This document shows, piece after piece, positions 23,108-34,900 of a stretch of DNA of 64,000 nt (position 1 is its first letter; every line of letters starts with the position of its first letter). Below the pieces are notes generated by a model. It was not told the origin of the DNA. It did not search any database and worked only from the letters and a program-made list of their open reading frames with translations. The translations under genes and the position numbers were made by a program. Location: positions 620,001 through 684,000 of the forward strand of contig JALJCO010003053.1 of assembly GCA_023101725.1 (NCBI GenBank), read 5' to 3'. The DNA is from Atherinomorus stipes. Its lineage: Eukaryota > Chordata > Actinopteri > Atheriniformes > Atherinidae.

Positions 23108-24110
23108 ATTGTAAGCCAAACCAAGGCAGCTTTATTTATAGACCACTTACAAGACTAGCTGAACAAAGTGCTATACAGGAATATTAGATAAAGTCAAAAA
23201 TCAAAGAACACAATAAAAGAAACGATGAAAGAACAAAAATAAAATGGCTCACCTGCCTAACCTGTAGTGAGAGTGAGTCCCAGAGTTTTGGTCCCACCAC
23301 AGAGAAACTCTATCCCCCTTCAACTTTTGCCATGTCCTCGGCACCTCTATGAGATGAATGCATTTAAAGGTGAATGCATAAGACCTCCGAGAGGTGGGAA
23401 GGGACAAGGGCATTTAAAGATTTAAAAACAAATAAAATAATCTTAAAATGAATCTTACAAACAACAGGCAGCCAGGGCAGTGAGGCTGAAACAGGAGACA
23501 CATGCTTTCTCTTTAGAGTACCAATCAGAATCAGAATTCTTTATTTGTCATTATATCTCAGATACAACGAAATTGCTACAGCTTCACCAACTGAGCCGCA
23601 GCATTCTGTACCAGCTGGAGACGGGACACCAACCAGAAGAGCATTGCAATAATCAAGCTTTGAAGTAATAAAGCATGTGTCATTATTTCAAGTTGTGTCT
23701 TCATAAGAAATGCTTTTTGCCAAATGCCTTAATGAAGGAAACTGGTTATAATGATGGCATTCAGCTTTAACTTCAGCAAGGCAAGTCAACAAGTCATTTA
23801 GTGAAGAAGAGTCCCTGTGATTCAGTGGCACATAAATCTGTGAGTCATCAGCATGGTGAAAAGCACATTTGTGCTTCCTGAGGACTAATTCCAGAGGTAG
23901 GAGATAAAATGAGAATAGTGGACCAAGAATGGACCCCTGGTGTATACCACATGATAACAGAGCAGAAGAGGGTTGGTACTGGCCATGCTTTACAGAAAAG
24001 TCTCAGGTAAGATTTAAACCATTCCAAGGTGACACCACGAACACCCATCCAGTGCTCAAGATTAAAATACAAATGAAGCCTTTAAATCTAATCACATAGT
24101 TTCTACAGTC
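23108..24110. repeat. Degraded interspersed repeat region
   Basis: Phrases such as CAAAGTGCTATACAGG (23166), GAGACGGGACACCAACCAGA and AGAGCATTGCAATAATCAAG resemble widely dispersed teleost LINE-derived sequence, which I know from general familiarity rather than from a search. A short AATCAGAATCAGAATTCTTT motif at 23524 matches the start of the repeat at 39770. No open frame survives. Confidence 0.4.
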
Positions 24111-24864
24111 AGAAGCTAAAAGAACATTGTTTAAAACCCTCAAAAGGACTGACTCTGTGCTGTGGAGCGGCTTAAAGCCTGATTGAAAAACCTTAAAAAT
24201 ATTGTTTGCGCAGAAAATTCTTCAACTTTGCGTAAAAGATTTTTTTTTTAGAGATTATGTGATAGAAATTGACCTAAAAAGCTCTGTTACTCATCTAACT
24301 TCACTAATTTATTTCTCAACCTGTAACTAACCAGATACTGAGCTCAGATCTCTTTCAAAAGAGAGACTTGACCAAAAGATCAGAGACGCACATCAATGCA
24401 AAAACAGTCAAACTAAATTTCTATTTTGATGGAAAAGATGTACCAACGGACAAAAGTAACAAGTTATAATTATAGGCACTGCCCAATGTTTCCGTGCTGT
24501 TTCTTATTCAAGTTTGAGCAGAAGGCTTGAAGTAAATTCAAACAACTCCAGGTCATTTTCATGTTTGTTCCATACTGACAAGACAGCAAAAATGCTCTTT
24601 TCCCAGGCTCAGTGTGCACCCAAGAGACAGTCAAATTATGAGAATGACATGCGTGCAGAGCATAATAGCACTGAGTCCTTTGAAAATAGATCCCCCAAGT
24701 ATGAAGGAGCGAGACCAAACAAAGCTTTGTAAACCAAAGTCAGCCAATTTTTTTTCCCTATAGAATCTTAACAATATATTTGATAAATATTCACTTCTAT
24801 CTTAGAAAATCTTTTAAGATTAATATCAGTGGGCTAAAACTTTATTCATATATTACTTTTAGAG
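24111..24864. other. Intergenic, no gene recognised
   Basis: No supportable gene, RNA or repeat boundary. Confidence 0.35.
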
Positions 24865-25040
24865 CAGGGATCCTCAATCGTGGTCCTCAGGGCTGGTGTC
24901 CTGCATGTTTTAGAATAGGGATCACCAAATCTAGACCTCTTTAGCCAATGTCCTGCAGGTTTACAAGTTGACCCTTCTGCAACACACATAAAATAGTTCT
25001 CCAGCAAATTGTTGTCAAGTTCTGCACAAGCCTCTTAACA
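24865..25040. repeat. Partial MITE related to 25263-25486
   Basis: It contains GTGGTCCTCAGGGCTGGTGTCC and a second inverse-like phrase, and repeats the 'tcctgcaggttt ... caacacac' phrase of the following palindromic MITE. Too decayed to define ends. Confidence 0.4.
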
Positions 25041-25262
25041 CTTTATTGGGTGAAAAGAACCATATTTGAAGGTCAAATCAGCAGCACAGTAATCTAACAA
25101 CAAATTGACTCATAAATCATCAGATCTAGTGCTTTAATCATGTAATTTTGAACATCAATAATTTGCATGTTCACCAGGTTGGCATTCTATTTTTGTATGT
25201 TTGTGTCAGCTTTGTCAACTGCATTGTCCTTTAAGTATGTAAATTCTCATATTTATTTAGGG

Positions 25263-25486
25263 GAGGGATGCCCAAGTCCAGTCCTCAAGAGCAACTATCC
25301 TGCAACTTTTAGAAGCATCCCTTCTCTAACACACCTGAATCAAATGAAAGGCTCGTTACCAGGCCTCTGCAGAGCTGAATTACATGCACATGAGAGAAAT
25401 TAGCCATTTGATTCAGTTGTGTTGGAGCAGGTATACTCTAAAAGTTGCAAGAGAGCAGCTCTTGAGGACTGGACCTGGGCACCCTG
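25263..25486. mobile_element. Palindromic MITE
   Basis: The left arm GATGCCCAAGTCCAGTCCTC and the right arm, inverse, GGTGCCCAGGTCCAGTCCTC pair along about 80 bases each, including CAACTTTTAGA and CACCTGAATCAAATG/CATTTGATTCAGTTG. The type is common in fish genomes. No coding sequence. Confidence 0.75.
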
Positions 25487-25689
25487 ATTTAGCGTTTACC
25501 TTATTTTAGTTTGAAATATGTGGCCTCTGAGCCATAATTGTGATTAACCATCTCACCAGCTACACAAAGATGAACTCGCACTCTTATCCAAGAGTAGAAA
25601 ACTTAGTTCACAGGGTTCATAAATACTGTTGTGATACCACCATGCTGTTATGATTATAAACAGCATGACCAAAAGAAGCAACAACTAGC

Positions 25690-25882
25690 TGTTAAGCTGC
25701 AAAAAAGTGGAACAAACTACCAGTAGAGATTAAACTTTCACCACATGTAGGCTTTTAATCTAAGTTAAAACATTTCTTTTCACATGTCCCTATGCATGAA
25801 ATCTGCTCTGTACCTTCTAACTTATCTCTGCTGTTTTTGATCATTTTAATTTAGTTATTTTATGGGATCTCTACACACTTTT

Positions 25883-25935
<53 letters not shown>

Positions 25936-26182
25936 TTGTAGTTAGGTGTCAGATTAGCGTCCACAGCTGTGGAAGCTAATGGGGATCTGATTAAAAGAAT
26001 AAAAGGTGTCGAATTGGGAGGGGGGTTGGGTGTGTGCATGCGTGTGTTTTTGTGTTAAATACTTGGATGTGTGAAGGCTTGTTTTTATTTGAATTTGCAT
26101 TTGTTTTAATTATGTCAAGCACTTTGTATTGCCTTTTAATGGTATGAAAAGTGCTTTATAAATAAAGCTTGATTTGATTTAA
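25690..26182 (+). repeat. Degraded LINE 3' end
   Basis: The sequence resembles the closing part of a non-LTR retrotransposon RT (translated traces around GTGGAACAAACTACC and CATTTCTTTTCAC) and finishes with GTGCTTTATAAATAAAGCTT and GATTTGATTTAATA, a common fish LINE tail. A TA microsatellite (25887-25930) interrupts it. Confidence 0.45.
25887..25930. repeat. (TA)n microsatellite
   Basis: About 22 TA units. Confidence 0.95.
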
Positions 26183-27145
26183 TATACTGTATATGTGTGT
26201 GTGTGTTGAAAAACTTTAGCATTTAAATGAAAGACAGTGGTGATTTGCCAACATATAAAACCATGTAGCATTTAGTTATGTACATGCAAAATATTTCGCT
26301 TAATATCGCCTGAAGTGATATGCTAGATATTTTTATTTCTCCCTCCTTTGTTACTTACCAACTGGCTTTGTTTAACTTTCCCATGACCTGGCACAAACTA
26401 AGCCACAGGAGCACTTTTTTTTTCCTTTTTTTTTTTTTTTTTTAATTTATTAAAGCCAGGTTTACATAACCCTTTGTCAAAGATAGATTTTGATTGTTTG
26501 TGTTTCTGTCTCAGGTTCCCAAAAAGATCATATGGATAAAAACATCTTATTCTACCACATAATTTATTAAAACATTTTAAAACAGTTTTTTCTTTTAAAT
26601 TCTGGGCTCCACATTATGCTTTAACTGGCACACTGTTTCTTAGGGATTTATTTTCTTCTTGCAGATATCCCTTGGTTAATCACCAGTGCAAAGCATTCTT
26701 TCTTATTTTGTCCTTTTAATCCGCTGTACATGTATTTAAATGGGAACTTTGACAAGGCATACTGTAACTAAAGATGTCATCATGTTTGGTAGTTTCACAA
26801 AATGAAACTATGTCAACCAGCCATGTATAATAAAAGAACAGAGCGAGACTGGTGTTTACAGCGTCACTTCAGTGTTTCTCTTTGCATAAGTGATGATCCA
26901 GAACCTGGTTTTGTGTGCAGGAAAGGAACAATGAACATTACAGCAAAGAGTGAGCACTGAAGACCTCCATGACAGCAGTATGGTTGGCTAACAAAGGGAG
27001 AGTCATGGAGTGAAAAGACAACCCTCTGCAAAGAGAGGTCCCAAAGCTATAAAACAAAATATAGTTTGTCCAGTTTCTCTCTGAACTGACAACATAGGAT
27101 CAAAGCAGAAATCACAAGACCGTTAGGTGTGTTTAGGAGAAATTC
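26183..27145. other. Intergenic, no gene recognised
   Basis: T-runs at 26405-26450; otherwise unremarkable sequence beyond the proposed slc6a2 3' UTR. Confidence 0.35.
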
Positions 27146-28915
27146 TTTATTTTTGTTGTGTGAATACTTCAGATTTCTTAGACAGTTGTCACTCACGTTT
27201 AACAGGACATTGCTATTGTACACAGTATTTCTGTAAACATGGTCCAGGAGATCCAGGGTGTATTTGTTCACATTTATGTGACAAAGTAGCCCAGGGTTAC
27301 ACTGAAGAATATTTTTCTTTTCTAAATAGTTCATCTTAGCTATACATCAAACACCATGTTATGACTATGGACAGTTACATTTAAAATACTTTACATTCAC
27401 AATTTGCTATAAACAATTTGATAAATACAAGATTAGATATAACAAAAGAATATATTTATATATTTTTATGTCTCCTTATATATTCCACATATAATTGTAC
27501 TTCTTTTTTTGTGTGTGGCTTTATTCCTTTCAGTAAGGTGTTGTATCATGTTTCAAGGTTAAATTCAACTTCATTCCAATAAATAAAAAAAGAAAGAAAA
27601 ATGAAAAACAGAAGATAATGTCACTCCAAAAGGAACATGCTGGCACTTATATGGTGATAAAAACACCATAAGTTACTGTATACTTCAAATGAAAATAGAA
27701 AAGTTGCTGCCATAGAGTTATGATACTAATTAATATACAGCACGCTGAAATGAGGAATTCAGAGTACTGTACACCAACAGCAACCTATATGTTGACAACA
27801 AAATCCCAATACACACACTCTCTCTCTTTCTCTCTGTCTCCTCTCACTTTTTTCTTTGGAGGAAAAGCCACAGTTATTCTTTAGAAAAACTGAACAGATA
27901 AAAATGTCAAAATATATATATCACACAACAATAACACAAAACTATGTGGAACAGTAACGCCATTTGTTTTGGTGATTTTTTTTTTCCCACTGCACTCTAA
28001 GTAAGCAGCCAGGCACTGACCAAGTTCTACATTAGTCTCTTTTTTGTTTTAGACTGAGACCTGGTAGTTAGTCCAGCTTTTCAAAGCACAAGAGTTCATG
28101 AAACCACCCTCAGTTCCTCAAAAGCTTGGCAACATGTATGTGTTATTCCCTTTTCAGTGATACAATGTGACAAAAAACATTATGTCTGGCCTGTTTTCTT
28201 CTTTGCTAAACAGCTTGAACTCAATGAGCTGTTGACCTCCAGCTCTTTGATGTGAATGTCAAAGAGCTGAGTCAAACCCAAGAGATTGCCATCCACAACT
28301 GTTGATTTTTGTGGGTTCCTGAGTCAACACAGTTTATTCTATTTCTTTCTGTATGGACTGTAGGAATGATGTTGAGTCTCACTTAATAAGGCACTGACAG
28401 AGATAAGCCACTGTGCTAACAGAATGGGAAGAAAAAAAAACTTCCTATAATAATGCAAAAATAAACAATCACTGACTTTGTTTAGCATATTTTGATCCCC
28501 TGTATAGTAATACACAGATACATGAGGGGGTGATGTGGATTTTCACTGTTGTTTTGATCCTTCCAAGAGGTAATAGTAACACAATCTAAAAGTAATGACT
28601 GATATCATTAATAAAAGTTAGATATAAAAACCATTATTATGTTCACATGGAAGTAAGTGTAAATTTTCCCATGACTTGCCCCTTATGAGTTGAAGTAGTA
28701 GATGAAGTTGTAGACTGGTTTCAGAATGCTACCAGGCATAACTCTGAAATCAAAGTGCTTGAAGCCACTGTTGAAAACAAAGGCCTTGTGTGGTAAATGC
28801 ACAAGAAGGAAGAGGCTGCTAAGAGAGAGTGGAGCCTGTTGCTCTCCTTGTCTGCCTGACCACTGTTGGCACACAGGAACTCCAGTCGGTGGGTTAGAGT
28901 TCTGGGTAGATGTGA
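27146..28915 (-). other. slc6a2: Candidate slc6a2 3' UTR
   Basis: Below the stop codon at 28916-28918 the minus strand has no further coding exon. A minus-strand AATAAA lies at about 27146-27151, giving a plausible UTR of about 1.77 kb; other AATAAA sites are nearby (for example near 27522), so the true end is unknown. Inside is a CT-rich run (27819-27846) and a small hairpin at 28241-28268. Confidence 0.35.
28241..28268 (-). other. Small hairpin in putative 3' UTR
   Basis: Perfect 10-base stem AGCTCTTTGA/TCAAAGAGCT with an 8-base loop. It could be a local RNA structure or chance. Confidence 0.4.
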
Positions 28916-28939
28916 TCAAATAGCCAACCAGTGTCTGAG
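28916..28939 (-). CDS. slc6a2: slc6a2 coding exon 14 (C-terminus and stop)
   Basis: The acceptor TTTTCCAG is followed by seven codons, LRHWLAI, and TGA (28916-28918). The HWL core is shared by NET and DAT; the final Ala-Ile is NET's (DAT ends Lys-Val). It is in phase 0 with exon 13. In mammalian transporters the cytosolic C-terminus carries trafficking and PDZ signals. Confidence 0.9.
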   Translation of the reverse strand, partial: LRHWLAI

Positions 28940-31900
28940 CTGGAAAACAGAACAAAGTCTCCATTGTGTTATGATCTAATGACATAATGCATTCTGTTTT
29001 ACCTGACCCAATTTTCTCACTTTCCTGTTGCTCATGCAATTAAGAATAGCTCCATCTATTTGTGTCTGTGTAAGGTGAACTTTAAAAGGCTCATTGCAAG
29101 AAAAAAAACCTTGTACAAATTAATGCACAAATAACTGGATGGTGTTAAATCTGCATCACTGTCAGAAAAGCACAAAATGTTGCACTTACTTTGAACTGCC
29201 GTACATTTCCTTCAGCCACCAAATGATGTTCGTGTTCTGGAGTGATGCAATAGGCTATCCTCTGCAAAACAGACAATAAAATAATAACATCATTCCCATT
29301 TCCTCTCATAATGGTTGCAAGATCTAAACATTAATAAACACCAACTTAGGGATCCAAGAGGTTATACAACCAGATTTCATCAGAACATTTCTCTTCGGGG
29401 AATTCTTCTCAATAATTTCAGAAATATTTATTCTGGCTTTCCACAAGGAGGTAGCGCCAAAATCCAATTAACAAAGTCAGATGTTCTGAGGTAAAGTACA
29501 CTGTATATCCTTTAGAACCTATGGAAAACCTTGACTATCCTTGCCGGCCTTGAATATTAACAGGAAATGCCACTGGGATGTGGGAGTCGTCACAGCTGAT
29601 TGATGACACTGGTTGGTTGCTTTAGAGTAAAAATATCTGTTCTCTGCTTTTATGATTGCAATCAAAAACTCTAAGCTTCCTACTTGTGCTTGATCTAGAA
29701 GAAACTGTTTTCCTTTCATGCCACTGAGCATCCAGCCAAAACTTTCAGTCATGACCTTCCAGATGTTGACAAAAAAATTAATACATCATCTACAATTACT
29801 GTACTTTAAAAAATATATATATATATTTTTAAATCATCTACAAGTTCTAACAAAAATAATTTGGTACAGACCTCTTTGAAAGTTCCTGGTAAACTGCAGA
29901 ATTTATATATGGCGTAAAGAGGAACAAACATCATGGAGGACATGGCCACACCCCAGCCAAGAAGGTTGGACCAATTAGGGAAGACATAGTCATCATACCT
30001 CAGACCTGTTGATTTCACAGTGCTAGCTATAACCACAAACTGAAAGAGAAGATAAAAGAAAAGGAAAAAAAGACACAGAACAGACACATTGTTAGACATG
30101 TTCTTATTGGCTCTGCTTGTAATATCTTTTAGTGATGCTCAACATTTAAGTCCCTCTGCAGATCCGCTAAAAAATTTTTTTTTAGACCGCAAAAGACTGT
30201 TCACTGTTTTCCATAAAACCTCTTAAAGAGTATAGTGTTACACATATGAACAAACTTTTGATCAAGCCAAAGGTTCAAGGAGGAACTACAGTATAGATCA
30301 GCTGTTGGTATGCAGTACTGTACGATGCAAATGCTTTAGGCAACTTAGATTGATCAGATTCTTATCCATCATCCAGTAACATTAGGGAATGAAGTATGTG
30401 ATTAAGCTTATGTTCATCAATCAGCAGGGCAATTACAACTAACAGTCCAAATACTATCCTGAACAAGAAGAGTCTTTGATGAAAACCCTCAGAGCCCTGA
30501 AACCAACATGATGTGAGCTGGTACTTCATGAAGAAACTGCCTGAATTGAGGATTTCTAAGATTTAATGCTCATGGCAGATATTCTAAAATCTGCGCAAGC
30601 ATCTAATGAATTTGCTGCTTTTTAAAATAACTTTCTTTTTGCTGACATTATGAATATTATGCTTACAATAAAAAACACACTTCACTTTCGTTGAAACTTT
30701 ACCTATATTCTTTAAACCTTAAGAACTGTTTAGCTCTTGAAGCTTCTCATTAGATCTATGACTCTTAATCAAAAAATGTAACCACATAGTATTATCAATT
30801 TATTTTTTTTTTTAAAAAGTCTTTGTCACTGAAAATCAAGAAAAAAAAACCTAAGCATGTATCAGCTTATCATCCCCCTACGGCCACTGAAGAGATTTGA
30901 ATATGCTGTTTTTATTAATACAAGTGCAGATTACAAATGACATGAGAAAAGCTTACCACGGAAGAATATCACTGATATGGTGTGGTATCATTACTTATAT
31001 CCCTCTTTACAAGGAAAATGTGGCACCTTAGAAACACTTATTCAACAAAGTGGACACGTGCTGTATGCTCAAAAATGTTTTTCACCTCACTTTTTCAGAG
31101 GTGCCTTTTCAAGCTGGGACTGAAAGTACTCAAAAGAGAAGTATACACCCTCATTTCAATTCTAAGGTTTTAAATATCAGGATAAGGTGCAGTCATGCTC
31201 AAGATTAGTGACACCCTCCAATTAAAGAAAGAAAAAAAATCAGTTGTCAGTGAAATAAGTTGAAATCGACCAAACTAATGATAAATAAGAGTTCTATGAA
31301 AATCATAACACTGAATTTAAAATTGTGGTCCAAAAGAAATATTAAAAACAAACACACCGAAAATAAAACAAGCCAACAAGCATGGTGGCTTCTGAAGCTA
31401 AAGTTTTATTGAGCAACATTCTGAGGCAATCACTGCAATCGGGTGTTATCTGTAATGTTCAAAATTACTTTTATACCTGTTGACAGGTGTTTTGGTCCAC
31501 ACTTTACAGAAAGGTGCTCGAATGTGTGTAGGCCAATATTGTTTTTGTTTTTTTTAATTACCATTTAGCCTTTTCTTTAATTGGAGTGTGTGAATAATCT
31601 TGAACACGACTGCATGATATGACCTGCTCCTGATCAGGTCTTAAAATCAGGTAAACCTCAAGTAGCATCATTTCACATTGGTCAATTGAATTTTATTTAT
31701 TTAGATGTTTTCTAAATTGAGCTTTATATTTATTATTATGGGTATAACCTTGGGTATAATGTACCAAAAAAGATTGTCCTTTTTTTCCCCTGTGATTGTA
31801 TCTATAAAGTCTGTCGAACAAAGGCTCCAAATATGCTAAGATATTTCAGGAAACAATAGTAATTTAGTTTTTAGTTTTTCCCTTTTCTCACAATTTGTGA

Positions 31901-34900
31901 TGACATATTATGCCAATCTTACAAACCTCTACTGTTGTCCAGGGGAGGGTGCAGACAGCTATTTATATGAAAGGAAACACATGCTGGTCTACACCCACCC
32001 ATGGATAATACTGGACACAGCCATGTGCTTCCTCTAATGCACGTGGTGTCCCACACAACCCAATATACCTGACAGAAAGGAACTCGCTGTGGTTCAACTT
32101 ATCTTCCTCTTTCCCACCATCTTTCTAGGTACAAGCAACAAGCATGACCGCCCATGATTGAATCTGTATCTCTGTGGTAGTGAGTGACTGCTTTCTCTTG
32201 TGTTTTTATCTTATTGCATTAGTTTAATTTACTTTTGTTGTTTGTTCTGATACAGATGCAATCAAAAGTCTAATTCCCCATTAAATGTTGTAAAGAAGAC
32301 GGTCAACTTTGTGTCACTGACTGTCTTATCCACTCAGGTTGAGTTTATATGTCGGTTCTAATATTATTCTTATCTGAGGATGCCAGTCTTTTTTTTTCCC
32401 CCACTCTCACCAGCAGAAAAGCTGGGCTGACAAATTTCCAACACAGCCTCCAGTATAGTCCTGGCTTAAAGCCCATCATTCGCTCGATGTCTTCGCTGAA
32501 GCGGTCACGCCTGCAGAGAGCATGAACAGTTAAATGGTTACAGGGAGGATGGAGTTATACACGATCAATATTCAAACACCAAAACCCACGGCAAGTTTTT
32601 AGTGCCAAATATGCAGTCTCACTGAACAGCAGGAGGGAACCTAACATGCAATTGTCTGCACCCTTGTCCTCTGATAATTTTCTGCTCTAAGGTGACCTAA
32701 ACTTGAAAAAGAAAATCATGTGCTTTTGACGTATTTACTTAATTATCTCATCAAGACTGCCATGTGGTTATCCATATTTACTTAGTTGTTCCTGCTTGCT
32801 AAGGGATTCCTCTTTTACTGATGTTGGATTGGTAGTCATAGCAACCATACAGCTTAACAGGCAAGACAGGCCTACAACATCACGCAATATTCAACTTTAA
32901 AACTTTCTGCTATCCTGAACCTGACCCCCCCCCCCCTTTAAAAAAGACCATCAATTAGCCTCTGTCATTTTTTAACCTCTCTTTTTGCACCGTATGTGAC
33001 ATTTCTGTCACATGCGGTGCAAAAAGTTTACGTTTAGTGTCCTTACAATGACGGCCAATGTGGCGAGCACTTACTGTACAAGGTTTCATTTCCATCCTGC
33101 TAATTTAATTTCATTAAATATTTCATGACTAATTACTGATGTTGCCTGTGGCAGTCTGTGGTAGAAGAAGTGTTTCTAATGAATACATATAATTAGCACT
33201 GAATTTCTTACCATAAAACCATGACACTCCGATGGCCTCTATCAACACTCCAAAAAGTATAGAGGTCCCTGCTGCATACTTATCTAGCAAAGTCAGAACA
33301 TAGATCCCACCCTACAGAGGAGGAAAGGAAAAATAAAATTTAGTGTTTCTAAGTGTGTGGCCTGTTTGTAAATCTTTGTACTTTAAGATAAGTAGACCCT
33401 TGTGTGCAGTCAATCAGCGAGGGTCCTTTACACTCTATCCAGTATAATGTAATGGATACACTTATTACTCGTTTGAGATTTACCTTGTAGATTGCTCGCC
33501 TCAACGCACGTGAAGATATTCCCTGTACGTTGGAGCTGTTGTGCAATAAATCTTTGATTTGTGGCCGGAGCAGTACAATCTGTAACTTTTACCAGGCACT
33601 TGTTTCCAAAATGAATCACTGACTTTCTCAATATTTTTCATTGATTTGATTAAGGGAAGAAACCATGTGAATCTTTCATGAACCCTTCAATCTCCAGACT
33701 TTGCATCTCTGTAATTCGTTTTCGCTGAGTCCATGTGAATGAATAGAGCCCACAGAGAAAAAGATTTGCTGACATCCTGGCCACAGCTTTAATTCAATTC
33801 TAATTTATTATCAGAGTGTGATACAATGACTCTTCTGATAATTTTTTGGAGTTCTGTGGCTTTCTTAAACAATCTTTTTTCTGTGATGGTAGAACATCAT
33901 GAGACTTGAGAGTCAAGTGCAGTTAATCCCTCACTTATCATGTTTTGGCACTGCAGAACTTGATATACAATAGCAGATCTAAATTTTCAGAACCATATTT
34001 ACTACTGTTGTACTTACATTGGTAATGCAGAAGAGGGCAACGAGGAAGGTCCCAAAGGCTGTGGCGAAGGTGAATAGCTTTCTGTTTCTTTTGAGAATCT
34101 TAAAGTCATCTGTCAGGCCTGTGAGGACTGCTTCCATCCCACCCATCTGGGGAACACAAACACAGACATGTTCATCAGAAGTTGCTCCCCACCTTGGAGT
34201 GTGATGCTTGGAAGACGTATGTTGTGATTTGGTGTGATAAGTGCAATTTGCCTACACTTTGGAATTTGATTATTACAGTAATGTTATAAAAAGCAACAGT
34301 TCACATTTATCTTTGATTTGTTTTGTGGGACATGCACACTTTATTTTCATGCATGGAAGTTTTGAAAATTTTATCAAATCTCACAGATCTCAAATTTGGA
34401 ACAATTTTTTTCCCCCAAAAAAATAATTGCACATTTTCTCAATGAAGTTCTGTAAAGTGTATCTGCAAACAAACATTACGTTTCCACTAATGACAAGTGA
34501 AATGGGTAAATGAGCTACAAAAGCCCTCTGCTATTATTCATGGATGTCATTACTATCCCAGTGGGACCTCCACATATACCAGTCTGTTCATACAGTATAA
34601 ACAGTAAAGGTGATGCTGTTTTTCTGAGGTCAAGGCCAGAAATAATGTTAATTATCCCTCAATTAAGATTAACTTTTTTTCCACTGAATTTTATCAATGT
34701 CTACACCACTGAAGAACTATACAAACATATAGCCACCTGCACTGCAAGCAAGGGGCTGTCGTAGTGAGGCAAATTATGGATCTGACATGGGCAGGGTGCT
34801 CATAAAGCTATGAACTGAAAGATTGTTTTCAAGAGTAATTTTGAAAGCTGATAAGATCAGCATGATATGCACAGTTTTGGACAGAGTGTGACTTGTATAA

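Noticed and set aside
27127..27339. 70-residue plus-strand ORF near the putative 3' UTR
   Set aside because: Lies antisense to the slc6a2 UTR, has no recognisable domain, and the frame is as expected by chance.
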